Positions 46,657 to 60,300 of a stretch of 64,000 nt of DNA are shown here, piece after piece. The notes below the pieces were generated by a model. It ran no database searches. It saw only the letters and a list, made by a program, of their open reading frames with translations, and had not been told where the DNA came from. This DNA comes from Dromaius novaehollandiae (lineage: Eukaryota > Chordata > Aves > Casuariiformes > Dromaiidae). The position numbers and the translations under genes are program-made. The stretch covers positions 12,157,619-12,221,618 of the forward strand of contig NC_088105.1 of assembly GCF_036370855.1 (NCBI RefSeq), read 5' to 3'. Within the stretch, counting starts at the first letter, position 1. Each line of letters starts with the position of its first letter.

Positions 46657-49600
46657 ACATCTGGGCATGCAGACCCAGGCCCATAGGCTGGATTTTACAG
46701 AGGTGGTCTGGACTGCTGGGCCCCCTAGGAAGGAAGGGGCTGCTGACAGCATTACTGTATCTGCACTCTGTCACAGACATTGGTCCTTGCCTGCACCGGA
46801 AGCAAGCGTGTAGACCCTCATTGGAAGCTACAGCAATTAGGTTAATTAAGTGCTGGGCCTGTCCCATATGTTTTCTGATCTGTTGTTCTTGGGTCCCCTG
46901 TTGCACCTGTTCCCACAGCATCCAAACACCCTGAAGGCTTGGATTTTCCTGCTCCAGACACAGAAACAGAAGCACAGCTGTCCCAGATCAAAGCAAAAGC
47001 CTGTTTGCCCTCATATCCAGTAGCAGATAGGTGGGGCAGGAGATAAGAACAGGACATATCATCATCCCCCTAGTACAGGTCCTCTCTTCTCCTGGCAATC
47101 TGAGTTAAGGATTTTATAGACTAGGCATCGCATTCAAATTATCTTTTTTAACAGCCACCAGTGGATTTGCCTGATTTCTTTTTCTTTTCTATTCATACAT
47201 CTGGCCTCCATCGCATGTAGTGGCAATGATTCACTTCCATGTGCCTTGTGCAGAAGAGCTTCCTTCTGTTTGCTTTCAACCTTCAGCTTGACCATTTCCT
47301 TGGGAGTCCCTTTGCTCGTCTTGTGAGAAACAGTAAATAATTGAGCTGTACGAGCTTTCTCTTCACCATGCGTGGTATGTGACCCTGTCGCAGCCCCTCT
47401 CAGGCTTTCTCCAGCAGAGCAGTTCTGTTCTACATGTACAGTTCATCTATACTGCCTTTAAGAGGGAAAACTGGACATTGTAATAACAGGCAAAGGAGAT
47501 CTAACTTGCTTAGGGCCTCAGCTGAAGGCAGTCTTTCCATCAGCATCAGTTTGTCTGAATCAAACCTTGACTTACATATGATATTTCATCCACCAACATG
47601 CGAAAAATTCAGGGAATTCAAGGATTTCCCATTCTCCCTCCCCAAGCCATAAGCATGCTTTGACAATGCGTGGAGATGCAGGCAGGATTCATGTGCTTTG
47701 CTTAGCTGTATCAGGATAAAGCTGACAACAAATGGAGCTACTCCAGACTTTCAAAAGCATAGGAAAGATCGTTATGTGGCCTTCATTTGTACTACAAAGC
47801 AGGGAGCCAAGCACTTGAGCAGCCTAATTTCAGTTCCTCTGCTGATTGATTCCAGGAAAGGTTTGCTGTGTGCCTCCATTTCCCCATGTATGAAGGTATG
47901 TCTCTAATGTAGGTGGGGACTAGTGTTTTTAGAAGAGGCGATCTGGAGGGAAGCACTGGACCTTGCCGTCAACCACTGAGAGCAGCAGCGGGTCTGCAGC
48001 TCTGTGACTACAGGCCAGCCCCTGCATCCGCAGAGCCTTGGCCGCTCCTGAGCTGGGCACAACGTGCCATACAGCAGATGTGCACTGGCTCATGTGCCTG
48101 GCTCTCCAGGGAAAGGTCCCAGAGCTCTTCTCTGAGGAGTTCGGTATCATTCTGTTTTAGATGCGAGGCAGCAGGGATACAAGGTGGAGACATGAGCTGC
48201 TCAGACTTAGTCAGCAGCAGTGCTGGGAAATTAAACCTAGGCCACAGACTCCTGTTAAGCTGCTAACAGTGACAGCTTGGGATTTCTGAAATGGCCAAAG
48301 AGCCTTAGTCATGGAATCCCGTCCCTGTAACCCAGGGCCTGTGCACCCATCCTTGGCCCCGCAGACGTGGGGGGCTGCTGTGTTGGGGTCGCTCAGGTCC
48401 TGCTCAGGGACCCCCACGCTTTTCACATGAGGTCGCAGTGTGCAGCAGCAACTTCCACCTGCAGCGCCGTCACTCACGGCCAGGGACAGGAGTCTGGAGT
48501 AAGCAACTTCTCAGGCCCCATCGAATCCTGTTTCCTGGGATCCTCTGACAAGATCTTTCTCCAGGTGCAAGTGTATGTTCAGTCTTAGGAAAAAAATGCT
48601 CTTCCAGTTGGCTTTCTCATTGCAAAGTCCAGAGGAGCTGTTCTCGATATTCCTCCAAGGCAGCTGGTTCATCTGTGCCCAGTGCATTTCTCTGAGGCAG
48701 AATTGCTTCCTGTAACTACATTTTAACATTGACATGAAAGCATGATATTATCTATCTCATGAAAGCAGAGATTATCTGTCCATTCTCTGCAACCCTCTCC
48801 ATTTCCACAGCTGGTGCTAGAACATGAATAAAGTGCTTTAAAAGTCCCCAGAGTCCCCATCCCCAATTTCTGTCACCAAAAGGCTAACTTGCAAGAGTGC
48901 ATAGTCCCACTCCTTCTTAGAAGGTGAAGGGTCATTTGCCATTTAATGGGCTAGGAACCAAAACCTCTCCTCTGTGCATGTGCGAGGAAAAAGGAAGTAA
49001 AAGCGACAAAACAAAAGTCCGCCCAGCCTGTTCTGCGTGTTATTAGCTTCATCTGGCAACAAGCTGAAACAGTCTTGTCACCACCTAAAGGAACCACTTC
49101 TGAATTTAACGCAGCCAAACTGAAGCAATGCTGCTTGCAGGCTGGAGAAGAGAGCACTCTGTGCCCGACTTGTCCTTAGCACTTATGTGACTTCAATGAG
49201 CCAGACACTTGTTTGTACGCAATTCCAGTCACTCTACAAAGAACTGTTCTTGAAAAGCTACTGTCTTTGAGCCCTTGAAAGAAGAGCAGAGACAGATAGA
49301 TTTTGGTGGGTATTTCTTTAAGTTTGGAAGTTACTTTTTATGTTCAGGATATGTCTAAAATCTGGATTTTTAAATTCAATGTTAGGAAAGACAGGGATTT
49401 TTTCACATCCTGAGAGCTCTCCTGCTGATGTGTCAGCTCGGATTTTATATCGCTCTGAGTAGAAACTAAACCCTCTGCTCAGTCAGAGCAAATTAAAGGG
49501 AGCACTGAATATTCCCAATGAAAGAGCTAGTAGGGGGGGAAGAAAATGAACCAGACCAATCTATACTGACCTAAGCGGTAATATCCTGCTGCCCTGGTTC

Positions 49601-52600
49601 AAAAGAGCAGAATGGCAAATGGATTCAGGCAAATGGCTTTAGCGAAAATAAACCACTAGCCCAAGAAAATTCTGCATGAAGAGGATGTTAAAGTTGTGCA
49701 TCCAAAACTCACTGCAGCTCTAGCAATTACCCACACAATGCAAAGTGCCACTGTTCCCTTCGTGGGCACACAGCTCCCTGTCTCTCACCTCATCCCAGGG
49801 CCTGTCTCCCCCAAACTTGCAGATGCTCCATAGGTTTGATAACTCAGCCTGTGTCAAACGGCATTGCAAGCCGACCACGAACTAGGGGGGAAATGGCAGA
49901 CAGGCAGGCCCAGACTGACTCGGAGGTCATTTCCCTGGGAAACCAGGCTAAAGCATTTGCGCCACTTGCAATAACTCGAGCAGCCTTGCACACTGGCTTC
50001 AGGCACATTTGCTCTGCCCATCTCTTCCTCCAGTCCGTGTGTCCAGGCTGCTCATGCCCTGGTGGATGGGGCTGCATGGCACTCACAATCTCCGAGGTCA
50101 AATCAATCCTGTCGTGCTGTGAGGCTCCCACCAGAGACACAGGAGCTTGATAGCATCGTATTGCTAAAGGTCAGATGAGGGGGGAAGGAGTTGCTCTAGT
50201 AACTAGAGGGTTTAAAATGTCCATTCACTTCTCAGCATGCCAAACCTTCTGCATGAGGAAAGCTGGGTAGAGGAGTAATACAGTGTTTCTGTACAGGAAA
50301 CTCTTCCCTTCTCTGGAAGATGCTCATTAAGGACGTGCTAAGATGTGGGAGCTTTGCTTCCCAAGGCTGTGTAATCCGTGAGCCCTTGGCCATGCATTGC
50401 CTGAGGCTCTCCAGGCACTCTCGCCTTGAGGGATGTGCTGCCCCTGCCATTCAGCCCCCTCCCCTGCCCAGGGCAGCAGACAACAGGGCAGCCGGTTAGA
50501 TGCCTACTGAGCCAGGCATGTATCTTTTTTTTTTTTTTTCCTCTTTTTGGTAAATCAGAAGCTTGGATTTGCCATGGAAATAAAGGAAAAGGAACAGTAT
50601 TTTCTAAGGGGCTTCCTTGCTGGGGAGGATTCAGCCCTAAGCCAAGCTTGTGTGCTCAAATAGCACATTTCAGATATACGTGAAGACCTGTCTGGGGCCA
50701 CTCCATTTACTCTTTGCAGGTGCCTATGGCCATAGGTTTCCCTGCGACACTGGGTCTCCTACTTGACAGTTTTTCAGGGTGGTCATGAACTTCACTGTCA
50801 GCATCCCAGAAACTTTTTATGGCCAAAAGCCAAGGAGTAGAGCATAGGTGGCAGGCAAGGAGGGTCCCCAAGGCTTCACCACTGAAGGGGATGGCCGTGA
50901 GGTCCCAGGAAGAACCAGCAGTGCTGGTCCCATGCGTAAAACTACACTTTTACTTGTGCCAGGAGATACATAACTGCTAGAAAGGCACAGTGATGAGATA
51001 AAACTGAATCACAGCAAATATCCAATGCTGGAAAGGAAGAAGGCCTGTCCTGTGGGGATGTGATTCATGACAGTCAAACTCTGAGGGAAGCATCTTTCCT
51101 ATCCCCAGCATAACAAACCTCTTGAGCCAATTATTCAGCCATTGCTTAACCGATCAGCTGGGGTTTGGACATAGTGCTGGGTGGCCAAAATGCAGCCTCG
51201 GTATTTCAGCCCCTGGGTTGGCTGAAGGGATGGTCAGCTGTCAGTAAGCTCAGCAATCCCTGCTCCTCTGGATAGTGCAAGACTGAATGGGCAGGGACTT
51301 TACCTTCATCCAGGACCCACACTCTGCCCAGGAAGTGTTACATTGCCCTGCTCTAGCAGTTAAGCATCCCTCGCTGCTTGCCTCCACAACCAGGGATGTC
51401 CTTCAAGCTCAGGATCTTGCAGGTAGGCTCTTGTGAAGCAGAGCTGGAGCTGTTCTCTGCTCCAGGAAAGGAGGTAGAGCAGCGGAGAGTGCGGGCTGTT
51501 TGTCTCCCTGCTCCCTCCAATATGACTCTTCCGTCACCATCAAGTTCTTCAACTAAATCTGCCTTCAGTTGCAAGAGGTTACTGAAGCAGGTGAGTTTTC
51601 CCCCACAAGTGTTTCTGACAGAGTAGAAGAATCTCTTCTACAACTGATTGCTTGCAGGGCCTGTCTGGGTCAAAACTGGCTAGCTCCAAAGTGGCAAAGA
51701 TCTTCACCTTCTCCATTATCTGACACTGAGTCAGCAGTTCCTAACTCATCTGCAGAGCTCTCCCCTGCTGCCTTCAGGGGCCATCCAGATCAGACTCTAG
51801 TCTGGCAACAGCCCAAACTGCGGCACAGACAGCATGTCCTGCTCTCCACTCTGATGGCCCCAGGATCCCCCACATCCGCTGGGGGATGAGAGGGAAAGCG
51901 AGTACGACTAGGACCAGAGGGGGCAGTCCTAGGAAGCTCTTGGGACAAGGCTTTCTGGGAATATCCCCACTGTCTTCCTGATAAAACCATTTTCCCCATA
52001 GAGCATCTTGGTTATTCATGTAAACCCGGCATTTCACCGTGTCTGCTTTTCACAGTCTGGCTTGTTTGCACTGACATGAGATAAGGTGAAGTGGGGATGT
52101 CACTGTTTCATGCAGCGTGGGCTGCACTGTATTTCCCTTTTGGTTTAGGCCCAAGTGGGCTCGATTTCCCAAGACGTCAAAGAGAAAACACCCTACCCGA
52201 TTGCAGCCCCTCCTTTCCCAGAAATCTCTCAGTGGAACAAGCCCTGTACAAAGTGTTTCCTGTCTTCCCTTTAACCCTTTTCCTTCCACCCAAGTGCTCC
52301 ACAATCCAGGCCTGCTCCAGCAGGCATAGATTCAGTCTGGTCCCCTCCTCTTGCCCACTCAGAGACTGTCAAAAGCCCAAAATGACAGCACTGGAGTGCC
52401 AGAAGCAAGCAAGTCACCTGCAATTTCACACCTGCCAATGCTGCTTTCATGGCAGCTGGTGAGGCGAGAAGTTGATGAAGGTCCCACTTGGCCCAGGCTG
52501 AAAGTCAAAGCAACTGTTGGGCTTTTCAGAGAACGTCCTTCCCTGAAGTGGGAAGGCAGGTAAAAAATCTGCTGGCAGCTGCCTGGGGGCATCTGTTGCC

Positions 52601-55600
52601 TTATTGAGGAGGTATTTGTGCTTTTTGCACATAGTCCTGTTCCTGGCACTAGCTTTTCTGAGCTGGAAAAAGCATTGGCCACCATCAGCTGTGGAAGCAC
52701 TTTCTGGACTGTGGATTTCTTTCTCTCCACTGGAGCCACAGCTGAACTGTGCTGGCCAAGTCTGCCTCCCACCCAGGTGAGATTTAATAGTTCCAGGTAC
52801 TCACTATCTAGCAGGTAACTATCTAGCAAGCTTTGACTGTACAGGGCAAATCTAACCTGCAATTCGGCTTTCTCCACCCTAAGGACGTTCATGAGAGAGG
52901 CCATTCACCAGGCCTGGGACCCCTGTAGTAGCTCAGTGTGACTGTGCAAATGCTATGGAGTGCTGGGCCATGATGCCTGCTGCTCTACCCTCTACCAAGC
53001 TTCTGCTGCCCGCTACCAACAGCGCCCTGTGGGCAAGCCCATGCTTTGCTTCTTGCTTGGCATGAGTTACGGCTCTCAGGGCACAGCTCCCAGGGCCCAT
53101 TGCAGTCCTCTCTGTCCCCAGTCAAGGGCAATAGGACTCACCACGGAAAACTACTTCTCCAGGCCCATGGGCTGAAGACTCCTGCTCGTGTTAGCCACAT
53201 GCTCAAGTCAAGAGGAGGGAGCCAGCCACCTGCAAGAACCAGGGGAATCCAAACCTGAGTAAGACTCAGGGCAGAAACCAAACTCACAGAGGGCTTGAGT
53301 ATACAGTATTGCACAGACATTGCATGCTGCAGTCTGGCCTCCTGGCCCTAATATCCTCTGACAGCTCCCAGAGCAGGAACTGAGCAAGTTAGTGATTTGA
53401 TCACGACTCCAACTCCTGTGGGAGCTCCTGCTTCAAAGTCCCTGCTGCCAAGTCCTTCGCAAAGCACGCAAAGACCTGCAAGGAGCTGCAGTCTCCAAAG
53501 CCTATAGCAGTGACCTACCTTTGTGAGTTTAGAACTGCTGGCCAAATGCTGGGTCCAGCTTAACTCTTGGAAACCAGACCTCTGGAAGGCAACTCCAGCC
53601 AGGCACTGGTAAAAGACCACTTGTCTGACAGCTAATTGCTTATGAAAATAGAAGGCACAAACTAAGTCAATATCACCATGGGCATGTTAGATACAGAGGC
53701 ACCTACCCCAAATCAAATGCTACCTGTCTGTCTTGGAGGATTTAAGTGTGAAGTTTGTTTCTAACTCCCCTTCTGTCAAACCACAGATGTAAAATGCTAA
53801 AGCCACCTGGTAGCTCAGCTCATTAGGAATACATTAAATTGCACCATAAAAACCATCCTCTTGCCAAACAGCAAACACACAGAGCTGCAAAAGGACATCT
53901 GTGCCTCCCAGTTAATGCCACCTTCACAGCTTCCACAGGTCACAGCACAAACAGATATCTGCTCTGAAACAAGATGCCAGGCAAAACACAGATCCTATTC
54001 TGGACAATGCCAATAGCCCAGTGAGACCTGGGGAATTTAAGGGAAATGGAGCAACAGGAAATGAGGAAAGTTCCTCCAGCAAAGACTCTGTGGTCTTTTC
54101 GTGGCCGTGGCCGCCTGGCACCGCACTGTAAACAGGAGTGAAACAATGGAGTTGCTAAATGACTGCCTGGCAGCAAGCATTCCCTGGGTCATTATCTCAA
54201 GGCCATCATTTCCAAAGAGGGTCCTAAATGCATAGCAAACAATAAAAGAGCTCTGTTCATGGTCACTAAGACAGACACATCCATTACAAAAAAAAAGTTC
54301 CCAAAGATACTAAAGGCCTGGACCTGCCATATCATCATGGCTGGCAATTCATGTTCTGAAGCAGGAAAAAAGCAGTGCCCAGGAGAGGGCTGAGAATCAA
54401 ACTACCTAGACAAGCACATACTAGGGCTAACCAATGTTAATTATAAGGACAGAGGTAGCCTGCAAGTTGCTGGAGGCAAGGGGATCCCCTTCAGGGAGTC
54501 TTTATCTGGCCTAGGTATTTTTTGCCAGGAAAATGGGAGAATTGGAAGACCAATCCTGTCCAAATGTGGTTTTACTCCTGCTGCCACTAGGAGTCACATG
54601 AGATGTGGAGAAAGGGGGACAATTTTAAAGTCTGTTTTCTGGTAACAAAGTCCCCATAAGATCCCAGGAAAAGGAGCAAAGAAAAGCTGCCAGAAGCACA
54701 AGCCCTGCTCCCCTCCATGGGAAAGGAGGAGCTAGGCTGCTCCAACTACACCAGGGTGGGAGCCATGCTGGCCACAATGGCTCTCTCTAGAGGATGCTGG
54801 GGGCTGCACAGGTAGAGGACAGCAACAAGGACAGGCTGGGGGACACATGTGGTGGTTTAGCACTCAGAACAGCTCCTGCAGGGATTCAGAGCAGGGCCTT
54901 TCAGGCTAATCTCCTACATCCCCTCAGGGAACCTGAAGGATTACTGCCCTACATCTGCTCACATGATTGGGCCCCACCTTGTCAAGGCAGGGGACATGGT
55001 GGCAGTTTGTTAATCTGGGATAAAGAGTGATGGGCTCTATCTGTTGCAGTGCAGCATCTCCTAACAGACTCCCCTGTTCACAAGCCTGGTGGCTTCTCTT
55101 GGGCCCTGCCTCATGAAGCCTCATGTTTTACCAAGTGCTGGCCCCTGTCCATGGCTATGGAGGGCCATAGTGCAGCCTCCTTGGCTACATGAGGGGCTGG
55201 GTAAGACAGCCACAGCAGTGCCTGGCCATTACCAGTATCTGAGCATTGCTGGCCCAGGACAAAGTCCTTGGTTACAGCTTGAGCCAAGGTGGAAGCAGAG
55301 GTCCCAGGATAGGAGTTGTCACCCACCCCCAGAGCCATGCTCCTGCCTGCTGGTACATGCTCTCCCAGCCCTCCTCTAACTTCGCAGCAGACAAGGCTGC
55401 AAAAGACCTGCATGGACTGAGGGCTTTGGGTTGCTAGCTGTTCATCCAGGTCACCTACTTGTTTCTTTCTGCTTTCTTATTCCTGCAGAGCATGCCGTCT
55501 CTCAGAGCTCATTGCTAGCCGAGGCACCTGCCTCACAGGACAGAACTGAGCCTTCCTCTTTCCTTTCAGGACTGGAGATACCAGTTTCAGGTCCAGCTCT

Positions 55601-55790
55601 GGCTGTGCTGGCTCCCATGCAGTCAGTGCCACCTGCCGGCTAACCTTTCCTTGACTGCTATGAAAAAACAGAAAGCTAAATAAGGGAGCAAGCCCCCACA
55701 GCCTTGCTATTTGCCAGTCTTCCTCACCACATTTTGCTACTGAAGCTGTATCCGCAAAGCTGACAAATCATCAAAATGATCAATGTTTCC
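46657..55790. other. Intergenic flank 3' of SELE, no gene seen
   Basis: About 9 kb without a recognisable exon. There is no trace of SELL, SELP or F5 coding sequence, which follow SELE in human. A poly-T tract lies at 50525-50539. Confidence 0.55.
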
Positions 55791-55799
55791 AAAAAGGGA

Positions 55800-57241
55800 G
55801 TATTACATTTAAAACACTTTATTAAATACTACTACAAATATGACAATACATATCAGATTAGGTCAAACAGATGTTTAAGTGAGATGTCTTAAGTTATATT
55901 TAAATTGTGATTATAATTTAAAGTCCTTCCCTAAGACCTTAATGATTAAGCTCTTTATACTTTATTGCATACTTGCAATATGAAAAAAACAGGGCTTCCA
56001 TTTTATTTGCAAATAATATACTGGCATGAAATCCTTAAAAACATCTTTAATTTATTTTAAAATTACCCAGGCCCAGATCAATGGCCACAGACCTACTCAG
56101 AGGCAGATATTTTACAGTACTTCTACAGTTAAACAGTACAGAAATACCCACAGTAAACAAATGCACAATTAAATATTATATAAACACTTATATTACAGTG
56201 CATAATCCCATTGGGATGAAAACATTTCAGATCCACTTGCTGCACTCAAACCAGAGTACCTAGAATAGACACTAACACTTGTAGTGCTGCTACAACATGA
56301 GTTTAAAGTCCAAAATCTTCCTAGGACATGCAGCAGAAACCCAAATAACTGCCCATATTGTTACAGGCATACTTTTTGACATGCTGTTAAAATAAACAGA
56401 CTTTAACAATAAGCCAGATCGAAGGCTTCAAAGGAACTCAATGAATACTTTTTCATCCCCAGTTATTTTGTTTCTGCAAATATAACCCATGTGTCTCCAG
56501 AGGAGACCTCTCCAGCAGCATAGTAAGTGATGGGAAATAATGCATGTCTCCACCTCACCTAGGTACCTTCAAGTAGTCCAGAGGAGAAACCAGCCTCCTC
56601 TTTACAAAGCAGCTTACTATTTGCTCACCATCTGGAGAAGAGATGGCAAACTCCCAGTACAAATGCGTGACTGAAGGTAGACTGCATTTTGCCAGAGGGC
56701 CAGAGTTTTGCCCTCTGCTTGTTTGTCTTCAATGGAAATATCAGACAGCTTGAGTTCAAAATGTCTTACTAATAAACAAGGTGAATCATCTTGTCAGCAA
56801 GAGGTAAAAACATCTGGACAGCTGCTGATCTGCATGCAGTTTTGTTTCTTATAAATCTCTGAGACATAAGTAAAGATGGCTTCAAATCCTGCAGAGAGAA
56901 CAAAAATCCTCTAAATTGGAGAACTGGCACAGATTTGTATTTGCTCTCATTTCAGAGCAATTTTGTATGTGGCAGGTAGTAAAAATGTACAAAAGTATTT
57001 CTAATATCATATGTGGATGGACAAAAGCTTAGCACAATCATCCTTTGATGAGCTGAACAATCATTTCTGAATCAATAAATCCATCGGTCTCTTTAGGAAC
57101 TTTTACACTATGCTGAGATAGATATTAGATACTCCAAAGCACATATTCCCATTTCTGCAACTGTATAGCAACTAAAGCTCTGATTGCTTCTGTGATTAAC
57201 AGGAAGAGAAATTGTGAGTGCAGCTATCTTATGCGCTTACC
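55800..57241 (-). other. SELE: SELE 3' UTR with probable terminal noncoding exon
   Basis: The stop at 57258-57256 is followed 15 nt later by a GTAAGC donor (57240 downward). A strong acceptor TTCTCTCTGCAG ends at 56889, giving a probable 352-nt 3' UTR intron and a last exon of about 56888 to 55800. AATAAA is at 55823-55818. The last exon is AT-rich and has at least four ATTTA pentamers (for example 55827-55823), typical of unstable cytokine-induced mRNAs. Human SELE also ends in a 3' UTR exon. Confidence 0.6.
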
Positions 57242-57255
57242 TGAAACATTTCTAT

Positions 57256-57313
57256 TCAGACATTCTGGCCAGCACTCTGGAAACTACCTTCAACAGTGAG
57301 GCTCTGACAGCTA
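57256..57313 (-). CDS. SELE: SELE last coding exon (cytoplasmic tail end)
   Basis: 58 nt, encoding [18 protein letters not shown] and TGA. It aligns with human SCQSLESDGSYQKPSYIL; both human tail tyrosines are absent. The acceptor is TTTTATAG. Confidence 0.88.
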
Positions 57314-60300
57314 CTATAAAACATAAATGAAAGGCGCTTTAATGACAGCCGTTCTATATCAAACACATTTTAGTAAAGAATTACTGCAATGTTTCTCATG
57401 CTGCTTTTTGAGACACAACTTACCTGGAAGGAGTATATTTCTTTGCTGCAAGAAGAATAAGAAAAAGCATTAGTATTTCAAGATGAAAGTCCCTTCATGC
57501 AAACTTTTTTCTGCTAAAAACCTCTCATTTCTGAATATTTGACAAAAAGCCATTGATCTAACCAGCCAGTTACTGTGTTGTCACCAGCCCCATCTCAGCT
57601 TCCCATTCATGTTTCCTGGCAGTAATTGCTGATGAAGAGAACTGTTGCTTTTTCCTCTCATAATTTCTATTGTTTTTAATCTTACAGATTTAATTGCCAT
57701 CCAAAAGCAGCATATATACAGGCTTGTTGAAAAAAATTGTTGGAATTGGCTCAATACAGGAATTTTCACTTTTTCAGAAAAGTCAAGGGTTCTACTCCAC
57801 TCCCCAGTGAAAAATTCAGGCAGGTAAATAAAATCAGTTAATCCAGTCCAATTGCTCACCTTTTCTTTGAAAACGTCTTGCAAGCCAAAGGAGGAATGAC
57901 ACTGTGGACAGCAGAGAGGCACTTGTGGCTGCAATGCCCACAGAGAGATAGCTGGCTTGTTCAGAAGCTGAAAAGATGAAAAATGCTTCAGTGAGATTAA
58001 GAGACATGTGAGGTCTTTGAAGTCTTTTCTACTTCCTTTTCCAAGTGTCCTTCCTAAAGAATCAGAATTGCTGCTTGTCACCTGAGTTCTCTTGCTGAGA
58101 CAGGACAAATCCTGTACACAAGGTGAAAAGCTGCATACTAATAATTATTCACTTTTGCCAAAGCAATAGCAGGGTAACAAGCTAGCTGTATGAGGTTCTG
58201 CCTAACCTCCAGGCTCAGATGACAATTCGCACTCATCTTTTTTTTTATGTTTTGGTTCTTATTTTGATTTCCTCTGGAGTGTCCTCCTCTTCAAAAAGTC
58301 CCATTGAAATCAATGAAATTATTCAAGGATCTGAATTCTAAGTAAATAAAGCAGAGCTGAGCTCTTAGGACTTCAAGCAAAGGCACTCCAGGGGGCCCAA
58401 GTATGTTTCCACTGAAGTCAGTGGCAGAGCTCTTATTGCCTTGGATGGGCAGGCAAGGCTGAGACTTCTGCCCTATAAAATCAGAGCTTTTGTTAGAAGA
58501 GCACTGTGAGGCCTTTGGCTGAGAAGCTGGGGGCAGGGGAGAAGAACTATCAGACTGAATCAGACTCTGAATATAGATTTTAAACCGCAAGGTTATGCTT
58601 CTCTAGAAAAGCTTTTTCTTTGCTAATGTGGCAAATGCCCAACACTAAAAATATTTTAATTAAAATTACCAGCTTGAGGGCTTTTGTTCTTGATATGAAA
58701 TCAAGATTTCTCAATAAGGCCTTTTAGGAATAGGGTTTTGTTTTCCCTATTTTCAAGCAGCATATTGAGATTTTGTTGGTCTTCTTTCTTTGTGAACTGC
58801 ACTATAAATTATAACTCACTGGTTGGCATATCTGATCTACCCTTCCATACCTCATTTGATTAGAAACCCAGTGCCACCTCTGTGGCTAGTCGCAGGTAGC
58901 ATACCTTCACACATGGGCAGACTGGCACTCCAGTTTCCTGAATGACTGCACTCAAGCACATGTGAGCCAGTCAGCCTCCATCCTTCTATGCAGCTGAAGT
59001 GGCAGGCTGTGCTGTACGTGAAGTTCCCAGCACCATGTAAGCAGTCCACAAAGCCTTTCTCAGGAGAGCTCAGTGGTTCACACTGTACAACTAAAATACA
59101 GGAAGAAGTATTATGGTTAATAAAGTATTAAGGACTTTCCTGTCTTCAGCCCTGTTCTTTGCACTAGTCAATGTACACTATTTTTAAAGGGTAATTTACA
59201 TTATCTTGCCAGAACAAGTGTTCTTTCACTGCTCTTTCCCTAAAGTGTCTTAGAGTTCAAATAAAATGAGCCTGTTAATTTTCTCCCAGATATAGGTATT
59301 ATTAGTAGCTGTAAATCAACTATTAACTAATAAATAAAATTAACTGCCATTAGCTAATTGGATTTCTAGAGCAGTCAGCACAGATGCATCAGGAATCCAG
59401 CATACCCATGCTGACAGACCAATCTGTTCAGAGACAGGCACAAAGAAAGGTACCTGCACAGGCTGGCTGCTGCCTGTCCCAGGCCCCAGAAGACCCACAC
59501 TGCAGCATGGCTGGTCCAGTCAGGGCAAACCCTTTCTCACAGGTGAACTCGCAGGTAGCACCCCACATGAGCTCCGCAGAGGAATGGGAGCAATTCACAA
59601 AGCCATGAGCAGGCATTTCCAAGGCAGGACAAGTCACAGCTGAAAGCACAAGAGACAGCACAGAGTTTAGCTTAGAGCAGGCCAAGACAAACATTCTTCT
59701 CCAAGCTGACATGATGATGTGCCCTGCCCTGGAGATGACCTCTGCGGGCCACGATATCACTCTGCAGACCCAGCAAGTCCTGGATACCGGCAGAGTTGAC
59801 CCAGGAGCCTCAGAGAACAGTGACTGATTTCTTTTCACTGTGCAACACACTGAAGTAAGTTCCACCCCAGCAAGTCTTACCTTTGCATTTTGGGAATGGC
59901 TCTGACCACTGTCCCTGGGCCATGCACTGGACACTGGACGGGCCCTGCAGAACATAGCCCTCGCTGCAGTGGAAATCACAACGTGAGCGGTAGATGAGAT
60001 CTGCAGGAGCATGCTCACAGCTCACAAAGCCTTCCTCTGGCCAGTTTATAGCCTCACATCTCACAGCTGCAACAGATCACAAGAGTCAGCACAGATGCAT
60101 CAGGAATCCAGCATACCCATGCTGACAGACCCATCTGTTCAGAGACATAGGCATAAAGAAAGGTACCTGCACAGGCTGGCTGCTGCCTGTCCCAGGCCCC
60201 AGAAGACCCACACTGCAGCGTGGCTGGTCCAGTCAGGGCAAACCCTTCCTCACAGGTGAACTCACAGGTAGCGCCCCACATGAGTTCCACAGAGGAATGG

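Noticed and set aside
57581-58108. 175-codon minus-strand frame over the SELE transmembrane exon
   Set aside because: It lies in the wrong frame relative to the TM exon and runs through introns.
59428-60018. 196-codon minus-strand frame extending SCR4 upstream
   Set aside because: Only the SCR4 part is coding. The remainder is intron between the SCR3 donor and SCR4 acceptor, both canonical.
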